Of a stretch of DNA of 35,117 nucleotides, positions 24,843 to 32,467 are shown in pieces (positions within the stretch are counted from its first letter, which is position 1; the number at the start of each line of letters is the position of its first letter). A program made the position numbers and the translations under genes. This DNA is from Candidatus Bathyarchaeota archaeon (lineage in GTDB: Archaea > Thermoproteota > Bathyarchaeia > Bathyarchaeales > UBA233). The stretch covers positions 1 through 35,117 of the forward strand of contig JANXEP010000035.1 in NCBI GenBank assembly GCA_025057795.1, in the 5' to 3' direction. The notes below the pieces were generated by a model. It searched no databases. It was not told where the DNA came from and saw only the letters and a program-made list of their open reading frames with translations.

Positions 24843-25244
24843 TTATTTTTGGTCGAATGGATTGATTCCGTGTTTCTCCAAACTTTTCTTCATAAAGGTG
24901 GCGGTTTCTCCACCAGTCATGTAACAGTCTTCGCTGTGCTGAAAAATCCCCCTCCCGTCGCTTTTATGCTGCTTCAAATCTTCTATGAACAGCTTAAGGC
25001 CTTGGTCCCTAAACTTAACCAGAAGAGCCGCCAGAACTAATGCTGTAATGGCCCAGAAACCAGCTAGGAATCCGGGAAGACAAAAAATGAAGGTGGCGAT
25101 GATTATGCTTAAGCCTGCAAACCACGTGTGCCTCAAAAATTTGGGGATTATACGTGTGGTTGGATGCTTAAATGCATATTTGTTTAGTAGCCAAATTGCG
25201 AAGGCGGAAGCCCAACACAAAAACGTCACCCCGATTATTGCCAA
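24843..25244 (-). CDS. Small membrane protein, last gene of the hdrD-hdrA2 operon
   Basis: This 133-residue protein starts at TTG 25244 with ggtga 6-7 nt upstream. Hydrophobic segments lie at about residues 3-20, 42-60 and 62-78. A charged, probably cytoplasmic tail of about 50 residues follows (HKSDGRGIFQHSED; ending HGINPFDQK). No haem-ligand His pattern of HdrE is evident. Its place 38 nt after hdrA2 in the same direction suggests it anchors or regulates the Hdr complex at the membrane, but I recognise no family. The tail faces the convergent redox gene with only 19 nt between the stops. Confidence 0.7.
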   Translation of the reverse strand: MAIIGVTFLCWASAFAIWLLNKYAFKHPTTRIIPKFLRHTWFAGLSIIIATFIFCLPGFLAGFWAITALVLAALLVKFRDQGLKLFIEDLKQHKSDGRGIFQHSEDCYMTGGETATFMKKSLEKHGINPFDQK

Positions 25245-25282
25245 CTAGGGTCACCGAAGCAGTCGCTTTGCCCGTTTTAGGT

Positions 25283-27643
25283 TTAGGAGGGGCGAATCTT
25301 CTCTTTAATCTTTGCTCGAACTTCTTCTGAAATGGGTCCAATTTTTGAAATCCTCGAGGTGAAGGTTTCAAAGGCGTTCTGTATTCTATTGTATTCTGGA
25401 AGGGTTGTGGAAAACGTCATTACGCGTAGAAACTCAATCTTGTAGTTGCTTAGCTCCTTTTTCATTCCATTGATGTACTCCCTTAGGGCTTCCTCCTTGA
25501 AAACGCCTCCATGGTCCTCTATGAGTATTACGCCGTCGGCTCCGGAGGCGAAGGCTTCCAACAGATGTTTTAGGCCGATGCGTCCTGTGCTTGGAACTGG
25601 AATGATCCTCACGTTGGGCGGGTAGGAAACCCTATTCTGTCCAGCTAGATCTGCGGAGCCATACGCTATCTCCTTTTCCAGGAAAGCCAATATTTTTGGG
25701 GGTTGGCCGCCCTCGCATACTGCGCGGATTTGTGCTATTAGCTGGGCTTCAGTTGAGTTTTTGAGGTCTATGGCGCCTTCTGGGCATCTTGGAACGCAGA
25801 TTCCACATCCGATGCATGAAACGGGGTTTATTTCCACACCTCGCGGGGTTTTTTGGATAGCGTTAACTGGGCATACGCTAATGCAAACTTCGCAGTTGTT
25901 GCATTTTTCCGCTTTGATGCAAGCTACTTCTGGTGAGATGGTAATTTCGCCCTTTCCGAGGAAGCTTGCAACCCTTGAGGCTGTGGCCATGGCCTCTAGG
26001 GTTGTTTCCCTTATGTCTTTTGGGCTTAGGGCGCATCCTGCAGCAAATATTCCTTCCCTTTGGCTGTCCACAGGTCTAAGCTTGTAATGTCTTTCTAGGA
26101 GGAAACCGTTAGAGCCTACTTGGATGTGTAGCTTTTTAGCTAGTTCTTCTGTGCCCAAGCTTGGAACTATGCCTAAAATAAGCACTACGAGGTCAAAGCT
26201 TTCCTCCACGAAGACTCCGAGCAGGGTGTTTTCAGCGTTAACTAAGAGTTCTTCTCCGTTGGGGATAACTCTGGAAACGCGGCCTCTAACGAATCGTATA
26301 TTCTGCTTTAGGGCGTTGCCGTAAAACTCTTCGCATCCCTTACATCCAGCCCTAATATCTGTGTAGAAGATGCAGGGTTCAGCGTCCGGAACAGCCCTCT
26401 TAAGCAGCATAGCCTGTTTAATCGCCACCATACAGCCTATGCTGCAACAGTGTTGTACGCCTCTATCTGTGTTTTCCATTCTGCTGCCTGCACATAGCAC
26501 GAAGGCAACTTTCTTGGGTGTTTTGCCGTTTGAGGGTTTATGCAAGCCTAGACCCATCAAACGTTCGAATTGGAGGTTTGTTATGATGTCTGGATGGCTG
26601 CCAAAGTTGTACTCTTCAAGCCTTTTCGGGTCAAGCAGGTCGTATCCCGTGCAGGCGACGATGGCGCCCACGTTCAGTTCAAGGGTTTCCCCCTTCTGTT
26701 CAAAGTCTATAGCGTTTCCCTTGCAGAATTTTTGGCAGAGACCGCAAACCCCCTTAGTAAAGTGTAGGCAGTGCTCCTCGTCTATGACGTATGTTCTAGG
26801 TACAGCCTGCTGAAACGGCCTATAAATGGCTTTCCGAGGAGCCAATCCCACATCAAATTCGCTCGGAACTTTCACAGGGCATACATTTTCACATTCTCCG
26901 CAGGCTCTGCAGTTATCGTTCACAAACCTAGGCTGCTTTCTAATCAAAACCCTATAGTTTCCAGGGGTTCCCTCGGCAGCCTCCAGCTCCGCCATTGTTA
27001 CGATTTTGATGCGGGGGTGCTGCGAGGCGGAAACCATTTTCGGCGTTAAAATGCACTGGGAGCAGTCAAGGGTTGGGAAAGTCTTGCTCAGTTGGGCCAT
27101 GTGGCCTCCTATGCTTGGGCTCCGCTCAACCAGGTACACCTGATAACCCTTGTCCGCCAACTCTAAGGCGGTGATTATGCCGGCTATTCCTCCCCCGATC
27201 ACTAGGACGTTCTGGTTCACCAACATGCTTTTTGGTTCTAGGGGCTCAAGATGTCTGGCTCTGGCCACTGCCCCGCGGATAAGGTTAATCGCCTTGGATG
27301 TCGCTGCTTCCTTGTCCTCGTGAACCCAGCTGCACTGCTCCCTAATGTTTGCCATTTCTAAAAGGTACTTGTTTAAGCCTGCAGATTCTAGGGTTTGCCT
27401 AAAAGTGTCAAGGTGCATCCGCGGGGAGCATGAAGCCACAACTATCCTGTTAAGCCCATGCTCTTTTATGGCTTCCTTAATCATTTCCTGCCCGGGGTCG
27501 CTGCACACGTACTCGTAGGTTTTTGCCAGCTTAACCTCTTCCATTTTGGAAGCAGCCTCTCTGACTTTCTCCACGTCCACGGTGTCGCTTATGTTACCCC
27601 CACAGTGGCATATGAACACTCCAATGCTGGGTTTTTCAGCCAT
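25283..27643 (-). CDS. hdrA: HdrA, second copy, with cysteine-less MvhD-like C-terminal domain
   Basis: This 786-residue protein is HdrA-like from 1 to about 640: GVFICHCGGN, CSPRMHL, REQCSWVH, the FAD segment VLVIGGGIAGIITALELADKG near 149, CRACGECENVCP, CGLCQKFCKG, and C-terminal CNNCEVCISVCP and CIGCGICVPRCP. Residues 648-786 align with MvhD (the subunit that links hydrogenase to HdrA): YGSADLAGQNRVSYPPNVR and EAFASGADGVILIE are clear. However, the MvhD cysteines are absent: FL-C-NW-C-SY reads FLEKEIAY, M-C-SGR reads VPSTGR, and the G-C-H-x2-D-C segment reads IEDHGGVFKE. The tail should not bind a 2Fe-2S cluster and may be structural. The ATG at 27643 has gaggggcgg ahead, overlapping the hdrD stop region. 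Confidence 0.93.
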   Translation of the reverse strand: MAEKPSIGVFICHCGGNISDTVDVEKVREAASKMEEVKLAKTYEYVCSDPGQEMIKEAIKEHGLNRIVVASCSPRMHLDTFRQTLESAGLNKYLLEMANIREQCSWVHEDKEAATSKAINLIRGAVARARHLEPLEPKSMLVNQNVLVIGGGIAGIITALELADKGYQVYLVERSPSIGGHMAQLSKTFPTLDCSQCILTPKMVSASQHPRIKIVTMAELEAAEGTPGNYRVLIRKQPRFVNDNCRACGECENVCPVKVPSEFDVGLAPRKAIYRPFQQAVPRTYVIDEEHCLHFTKGVCGLCQKFCKGNAIDFEQKGETLELNVGAIVACTGYDLLDPKRLEEYNFGSHPDIITNLQFERLMGLGLHKPSNGKTPKKVAFVLCAGSRMENTDRGVQHCCSIGCMVAIKQAMLLKRAVPDAEPCIFYTDIRAGCKGCEEFYGNALKQNIRFVRGRVSRVIPNGEELLVNAENTLLGVFVEESFDLVVLILGIVPSLGTEELAKKLHIQVGSNGFLLERHYKLRPVDSQREGIFAAGCALSPKDIRETTLEAMATASRVASFLGKGEITISPEVACIKAEKCNNCEVCISVCPVNAIQKTPRGVEINPVSCIGCGICVPRCPEGAIDLKNSTEAQLIAQIRAVCEGGQPPKILAFLEKEIAYGSADLAGQNRVSYPPNVRIIPVPSTGRIGLKHLLEAFASGADGVILIEDHGGVFKEEALREYINGMKKELSNYKIEFLRVMTFSTTLPEYNRIQNAFETFTSRISKIGPISEEVRAKIKEKIRPS

Positions 27644-27656
27644 TCAATCCGCCCCT

Positions 27657-28817
27657 CTACATGCATGAGTAGAGCAGTTCGGTGAGGTCTTTGACTAAAA
27701 TTTCGCTCTTCGCCTCCGCCGCTGCCTGGGAAAGGTAGTATTTGCATCCTCCACAGGAGGTGGCGAGGATTTTTGCGCCTATGGCTTCCGCCTGCTTGAT
27801 TCTTCGCATGGTTATTGCTGAACGAATTCTCGAGTCCACCGCCTCCATGAGTCCCCCTCCACCGCAGCATAAAGTATCCTTGCCGTGCAGGGGAAGCTCA
27901 ACAAAGTCGCTCGCAATTCTTTTCAAAATTTCCCTTGGGAGGCTTGTCATAGAGTATCTTGCGAGGTCGCATGGGTCGTGATATGTGACCCTTTCAGGGA
28001 TTTTCCTAGAAATTTCAATTTGCCCCTTAGCCAACTTATCGGCAATATACTCAGTTATGTGTACAACCTTAAATTTTAACTCGGTTTTTAGAAGTTTGGG
28101 ATACCTAAATTTTAAAGTATGCCAACAAGTAGGGCAACCCGTAATAACTATTTCAGCTCCCTTACTCTCTATTTCTTTCACATTGTGAGCGGCAAATTCC
28201 CGAGCCATGTCTACATTGCCTATATAAAGAAATGGCATTCCACAACATCGCTCTTCGTTTAGCAACGACCAATCCTCGTTCAAACGTGTTAAAATCTTAA
28301 CAATTGTTCTAGGTATTTCTTGGCTTACACCCATGTAAGAGGCTGTGCACCCGGCGAAGTAGACAAATCTGCTTTTTCCTTTGAAAGCCGACCTTATGCC
28401 CGTTGACTCAATCCATTGTGTTCGATTTTCCGAAGGCTGCATGTAGGGGTTAAATTGCCCGCTTAAGAGCTCGTTTACAAATTGGAGCCCCTCACACACT
28501 TTTCCCGATTTAAAATTCATTTCTTTTAGTTTGAGCAGTACCTCCTTAAGCTTTACGCCTCTTGGACAGAAAATCTGGCATTGGCCGCAAAGAAAACAAG
28601 GGTCTAATGCTTCGAGCGCGTTATTTTTGAGCCCCTCGCGGATCATGGCTATGATTTTTCGTGGATTTTGACTTCCTAGTGGGGAAAGGGGACATGCGCC
28701 CGTGCAAATGCCGCATTGGATGCAATCCCTTATTTCCTTACAGTTCTCTTCTTTCGAAATTTCTGCAGCAAATCCCTTGTCCACCATCGCTGGATAACTG
28801 ATGTTTTTACCTTCCAT
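27657..28817 (-). CDS. hdrD: HdrD-like fused HdrC-HdrB subunit
   Basis: This 386-residue protein combines an HdrC-like N-terminus (CIQCGICTGACPLS near 34 and CFLCGQCQIFCPRGV near 76) with an HdrB-like C-terminus bearing two CCG domains (FAGCTASYMG and CCGMPFLYIG; HDPCDLARY, CCGGGGLMEAV and SCGGCKYYL). This is the HdrD/GlpC/LutA-type layout. Start is ATG 28817 after gggatgag; the preceding GTG at 28820 is the alternative. It is the first gene of an operon with hdrA2 (13-nt gap) and the small membrane protein. Methanogen HdrD pairs with membrane HdrE; here it is paired with HdrA, as in several non-methanogenic archaea and sulfate reducers. Confidence 0.9.
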   Translation of the reverse strand: MEGKNISYPAMVDKGFAAEISKEENCKEIRDCIQCGICTGACPLSPLGSQNPRKIIAMIREGLKNNALEALDPCFLCGQCQIFCPRGVKLKEVLLKLKEMNFKSGKVCEGLQFVNELLSGQFNPYMQPSENRTQWIESTGIRSAFKGKSRFVYFAGCTASYMGVSQEIPRTIVKILTRLNEDWSLLNEERCCGMPFLYIGNVDMAREFAAHNVKEIESKGAEIVITGCPTCWHTLKFRYPKLLKTELKFKVVHITEYIADKLAKGQIEISRKIPERVTYHDPCDLARYSMTSLPREILKRIASDFVELPLHGKDTLCCGGGGLMEAVDSRIRSAITMRRIKQAEAIGAKILATSCGGCKYYLSQAAAEAKSEILVKDLTELLYSCM

Positions 28818-29010
28818 CACTCATCCCTTTTTCTGGGGAAACAGTTTTCCATCAATATTAATATTTCTGGAAGCAAATCCCGGTTGTTTTATAAGTCGAT
28901 GCTTAACTTCTTTCGGGCTTCTCCTCTTCATTTAGTAATATGTTCACTTTGAAAACCGTAAGGGGCAAATAGACGTGGCGAAGTGTTTATGGGGGTCAAA
29001 ACTTTTAAGT

Positions 29011-29059
29011 AAATGCACATGTTGAGGTTATGCAATAAAAATGGAACATATGTGCATTT
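29011..29059 (+). promoter_or_regulatory. 10-bp inverted repeat ahead of TrsM-like gene: candidate operator
   Basis: aaatgcacat (29011-29020) and its exact reverse complement atgtgcattt (29050-29059) are separated by 29 nt. They lie just downstream of a TATA-like cttttaagt (29002-29010) and upstream of the ribosome site gggga and the TTG start at 29082. It may be a regulator site, or a 5' leader hairpin with a large loop. Confidence 0.5.
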
Positions 29060-29081
29060 CTATTAACGTGGGGATAAACCT

Positions 29082-29840
29082 TTGCCTAACCCGTTAAAGG
29101 AATATTCAACTAAAATTTATGAAGGGATCCTTGGAGACGTTATTGGCGATGTCTTGCATGCAGGCGAGTTGGATTTAACGGCCAAGGTGGCAGAGGTCGC
29201 AAAAATAGACAGCAGATCAACTGTTCTTGATCTCGCATCTGGTAAAGGGGTGTCAGCCGGTTTTCTCGCCGAAAATTTTGGATGCAACATTGTTGGTCTA
29301 GATCTTTCCACCAGCCTGATTAAGAGTTTTAAAAGAGGCTCAACGAAAAGTCCTTTCCTTGAAAAAACCGAATTCACGATAGGCGATGCTGAGGCTATAC
29401 CCTACATTGACTCTTGTTTTGATGTTGTGATGTGCGAGTGTGCCTTTAACCTTTTCCCGGACAAAGGGAAAGTCCTCAGAGAAATATATCGCGTACTTAG
29501 AGGCGGAGGAAGGTTTGTGTTAACCGACATAGTTTTGAAGAAGGATTTGCCTGCGAAGCTAAATACCCAGCTAACGTTTGCTTTGTGCGTGGCGGGCGCC
29601 GTAACTTTACAAGGACTCCGTGATTTGTTAATAAGCACGGGGTTTGTAAGCATCCACGTCGAAGATCATTCGGAAAAGCTAATCGCGTTGGGACTTAAGC
29701 TATTATTCAGCGACCTTCCCGCAGATACTCCTCACTTAAGCGTTAAAGATCAAGAAGTCTTGGAAAAGCTATTTAGTGAAGACCTATTAGGTTACGCGCT
29801 GATCGTATCTTATAAGCCGTCAACGTGGCGGGAAGGGTAA
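29082..29840 (+). CDS. Class I SAM methyltransferase, TrsM-like
   Basis: This 252-residue methyltransferase has TTG start 29082, with gggga 7-8 nt ahead. Methyltransf_11/25 motifs are present: motif I VLDLASGKGVSAGFLAE near 48-64, the acidic post-I VGLDLS near 71, the segment FTIGDAEAIPYIDSCFDVVM near 100-120, and LREIYRVLRGGGRFVLTDI near 137-155. Two cysteines follow the third strand (VMCECAFNLFPDK), as I recall for the TrsM/DVU_1556 group, which occurs beside the radical SAM protein TrsS. TrsS follows here 22 nt later. ArsM-type arsenite methylation is an alternative, but the ArsM cysteine set is not evident. The methyl acceptor is unknown. Confidence 0.8.
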   Translation: MPNPLKEYSTKIYEGILGDVIGDVLHAGELDLTAKVAEVAKIDSRSTVLDLASGKGVSAGFLAENFGCNIVGLDLSTSLIKSFKRGSTKSPFLEKTEFTIGDAEAIPYIDSCFDVVMCECAFNLFPDKGKVLREIYRVLRGGGRFVLTDIVLKKDLPAKLNTQLTFALCVAGAVTLQGLRDLLISTGFVSIHVEDHSEKLIALGLKLLFSDLPADTPHLSVKDQEVLEKLFSEDLLGYALIVSYKPSTWREG

Positions 29841-29862
29841 AGGTTTGGCTGGGAACTAAATT

Positions 29863-31308
29863 ATGCTTCTGAGGAGTACTGAAAGCCTTTGTCCAATTTG
29901 TTTACGTAGGGTACATGCAAGAGTTATCGGCGAGAACGACGATAATGTTTACATGGAGAAATCTTGCCCAACCCACGGATCTTTCAAGGTTCTGGTTTGG
30001 AAAGGGGTTAAATCTTGGATTTTATGGAACGAACTTAATGATTGGGAACCTGAACGTTTTGAAGGGGAAGGAAATGCTACGGAGATAAACAAAGGTTGCC
30101 CCCTTGACTGCGGGCTTTGCCCTCAACATCTGCGAAAGGCTTGCATAGTTGTTGCCGAGATTACCAACAGGTGCAACCTCAAATGCCCAGTCTGCTTTGC
30201 AAGCGCCAACGAAAGATATGCGTATGATGCTGGCATGGACACTATCGATGGCATGTTCAGAACTGTGCTGCGCTACGAGTGCAAAAATACTGTTCCAACG
30301 GTTCAAATTAGCGGGGGAGAACCGACAATCCGCGATGACCTTCCAGAGGTGGTTGCTATGGCACGAGAGTTGGGAATAAACCATGTCATGATTAACACGA
30401 ACGGTATCAGGATAGCCAAAGACAGGAAGTTTCTGCGCCGCTTGAAGGAAAACGGTGTGAGTGTGCTATACCTTCAGTTTGACGGAGTCACCGACGATGT
30501 ATATTTGAAGCTTCGCGGAACCTGCCTCATGAGCGTCAAGGTTAAAGCGATAAAGAATTGTGCTGAATTGGGAGTTGGCGTTGTATTAGTTCCCACGGTG
30601 GTGAAGGGTGTTAACTTCCATCAAGTCGGGGATTTGATAACTTTTGCAAAGAAGTGGATACCTACAGTTAGAGGTGTACATTTCCAACCCATTAGCTACT
30701 TTGGAAGACACCCGTATCAACCGGATAACGATTCAAGAATAACCATTCCCGACATGCTTAAAGCCATTGAAGAGCAAACTAACGGTGAAATTCGCGCAAA
30801 CAATTTTGTGCCCATCAATCTGGGAAGGGGATCCGAGTCCCACTGCTCATTCACCAACGTCTCAATATTAACGGAGGGGGGAAAACTGTTGCCCATCACA
30901 GACTTTCCGTCAGAAGATGACCTGCTTGAAAAGGGTGATGATAATGCCCGGTCGGGGCCGAAACATGCGCGGAAAGAAATCAAAGACTACTGGAAATCTG
31001 TCAGCGAGTCTGCCTGCGCTTGCTCATGTAAATTTTACACTGGCGATTTCGGCGAGCTTGCAGAATGCTTACAGGAATATTATTTGGCAATTTCAGGAAT
31101 GCCCTTCCAAGATGTTTGGAACATCGATACCGGCCGTTGTAGAAAATGCTGCATACACCTTGTTACGCCAGATTGCCAGCTAATCCCCTTCTGCACTTTC
31201 AATATAACAAATGTTCAAGGTGAAACCCTATACAGAGACCAAGTGTATAAAAGGTACCTAACTCCAAGCACGCAACAAACCCCCTCAACTCCATCCTTCC
31301 CTATATGA
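29863..31308 (+). CDS. Radical SAM protein, TrsS-like (relative of tetraether synthase Tes/MJ0619)
   Basis: This 481-residue radical SAM enzyme has an N-terminal cysteine domain (ESLCPICLRR; KSCPTHGSF; GCPLDCGLCPQH near 75-86). The radical SAM cluster CNLKCPVC is at 104-111, followed by the SAM-binding strand VQISGGEPTIRDDLPE. Then come NTNGIR, YLQFDGVTDDVY and PTVVKGVNFHQVG. The C-terminal region contains SHCSF near 325, and SGMPFQDVWNIDTGRCRKCC then LIPFCTFNITNVQGE. The N-terminal two-thirds is shared by Tes (GDGT synthase) and TrsS; the C-terminal FQD-WN-D and PFC motifs are those I associate with TrsS. All metal-ligand positions are Cys; no in-frame TGA suggests selenocysteine. It is co-transcribed with the TrsM-like gene (22-nt gap). 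Product unknown. Confidence 0.8.
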   Translation: MLLRSTESLCPICLRRVHARVIGENDDNVYMEKSCPTHGSFKVLVWKGVKSWILWNELNDWEPERFEGEGNATEINKGCPLDCGLCPQHLRKACIVVAEITNRCNLKCPVCFASANERYAYDAGMDTIDGMFRTVLRYECKNTVPTVQISGGEPTIRDDLPEVVAMARELGINHVMINTNGIRIAKDRKFLRRLKENGVSVLYLQFDGVTDDVYLKLRGTCLMSVKVKAIKNCAELGVGVVLVPTVVKGVNFHQVGDLITFAKKWIPTVRGVHFQPISYFGRHPYQPDNDSRITIPDMLKAIEEQTNGEIRANNFVPINLGRGSESHCSFTNVSILTEGGKLLPITDFPSEDDLLEKGDDNARSGPKHARKEIKDYWKSVSESACACSCKFYTGDFGELAECLQEYYLAISGMPFQDVWNIDTGRCRKCCIHLVTPDCQLIPFCTFNITNVQGETLYRDQVYKRYLTPSTQQTPSTPSFPI

Positions 31309-31335
31309 AAGCTTTAAACATTTCACAACGTTGTC

Positions 31336-32400
31336 TTAGCTGCATGCACGTACAAAATTAACAAACTGTCTTCTATCTTCATCCGTTAAGCTGACTGCTA
31401 ATTGGTGAACCCTTTGTAAGAAGCTAGAGATTTTCCCAACATTTTCCTTGTAGATTGAGGCTAACTCCCCTTTATTGGATGCGGCGCTTCGCACGCTTTT
31501 TACGGCGGCTATGGCGCTTTCAACAGCATGTTTGATGCCCTCTCCGGTTAAGGTGTTGCAGAAACCCGCGGCATCTCCAACTAGGATGATATTCCCTATG
31601 CCCTCAAGGATGAACCCGTATGGAACCGCCCAAACCTCTCTTTTCTCTAAAGAATAGGGTTTAAAGTTGAATTCTTTACGTAGCCACCTCTTAAACATGC
31701 CAGCTCGGGTTTTGAGGGACTTATAGTTTTCTTTTGGAGCGAAAACCCCAATAACGGTTAACGTGTCTTTTGGAATGACATAACTGTAGGCTGATGTGAG
31801 CTCGCCTCTTAAGAATACATAAAAGGAGTCTTCAAAGTCACCATCCGCCTTCCAGTACTCTTGGAGGACTGGCGCCGTCTCAACCTTTACATTGGGGTAC
31901 AATTGGCTTCGAACCCTTGAATAAACCCCATCAGCCCCGATCAGGTAACTCGCTGTTATAGTAAACGTCTTGTTATCCTTCCTTACAATTATTCGGACTG
32001 GTTCCAAACTCGCTAATTTTAGGAATTTTGCCCCATACCAAATGTTGACCCCCAGTCTGGCCGTTAGCCCTCGTAGCCACTTGTCAAATAAGTCCCGGCG
32101 AATGTTCAAAAGCCTATAGCCCTTCACACAACCGCTGTTCCTTCTACCGTCTGGTGAAACATAATGCACTTTGAGAGTTGCTGGAAAACACCTTACATCG
32201 CTTGGGATTTCCTTCCTAAGCAGTTGCAATAAAACGCGTTCGCAAGATGGGGTGAGTAAACCTCCGCAGGGCTTTCCGCCATCCGCCTTTTCCTCCACTA
32301 GTAGGACGTTGAGGTCTAGCTCAGCGCATTTTAAGGCTGATATGGCTCCAGAGGGACCGCCTCCGACAACAACAACGTCGAAGTCTACGCTGGTATCCAA
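31336..32400 (-). CDS. Geranylgeranyl-reductase-family flavoprotein
   Basis: This 354-residue FAD protein has dinucleotide-binding VVVVGGGPSGAISALKCAE at about residues 9-27, the PCGGLLTPSC segment near 44, LIGADGVYSRVRSQL near 153, and GDAAGFCNTLTGEGIKHA near 273, all hallmarks of the GGR/DGGGPL-reductase family. Such archaeal enzymes saturate the isoprenoid chains of membrane lipids, but the family also contains other FAD reductases and monooxygenase-like proteins. It converges with the TrsS-like gene (27 nt between the stops). This places a possible lipid-modifying enzyme beside a Tes/TrsS relative, which may or may not be meaningful. Its own promoter is in the 32401-32467 gap, together with the end of the next gene. 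Confidence 0.85.
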   Translation of the reverse strand: MDTSVDFDVVVVGGGPSGAISALKCAELDLNVLLVEEKADGGKPCGGLLTPSCERVLLQLLRKEIPSDVRCFPATLKVHYVSPDGRRNSGCVKGYRLLNIRRDLFDKWLRGLTARLGVNIWYGAKFLKLASLEPVRIIVRKDNKTFTITASYLIGADGVYSRVRSQLYPNVKVETAPVLQEYWKADGDFEDSFYVFLRGELTSAYSYVIPKDTLTVIGVFAPKENYKSLKTRAGMFKRWLRKEFNFKPYSLEKREVWAVPYGFILEGIGNIILVGDAAGFCNTLTGEGIKHAVESAIAAVKSVRSAASNKGELASIYKENVGKISSFLQRVHQLAVSLTDEDRRQFVNFVRACS

Positions 32401-32467
32401 AACACTTTATCCCTTTTTAGATGTCGCAGTAAACACTAATATTAAACTAGCGCATTTGTAGCTTCGT

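Noticed and set aside
29082..29840. ArsM arsenite methyltransferase
   Set aside because: The methyltransferase motifs are general. The conserved arsenic-binding cysteine set is not apparent, and the radical SAM neighbour fits TrsM better.
29863..31308. Selenocysteine in the TrsS-like protein
   Set aside because: The frame contains no internal TGA, and all expected metal-ligand positions are plain cysteines.
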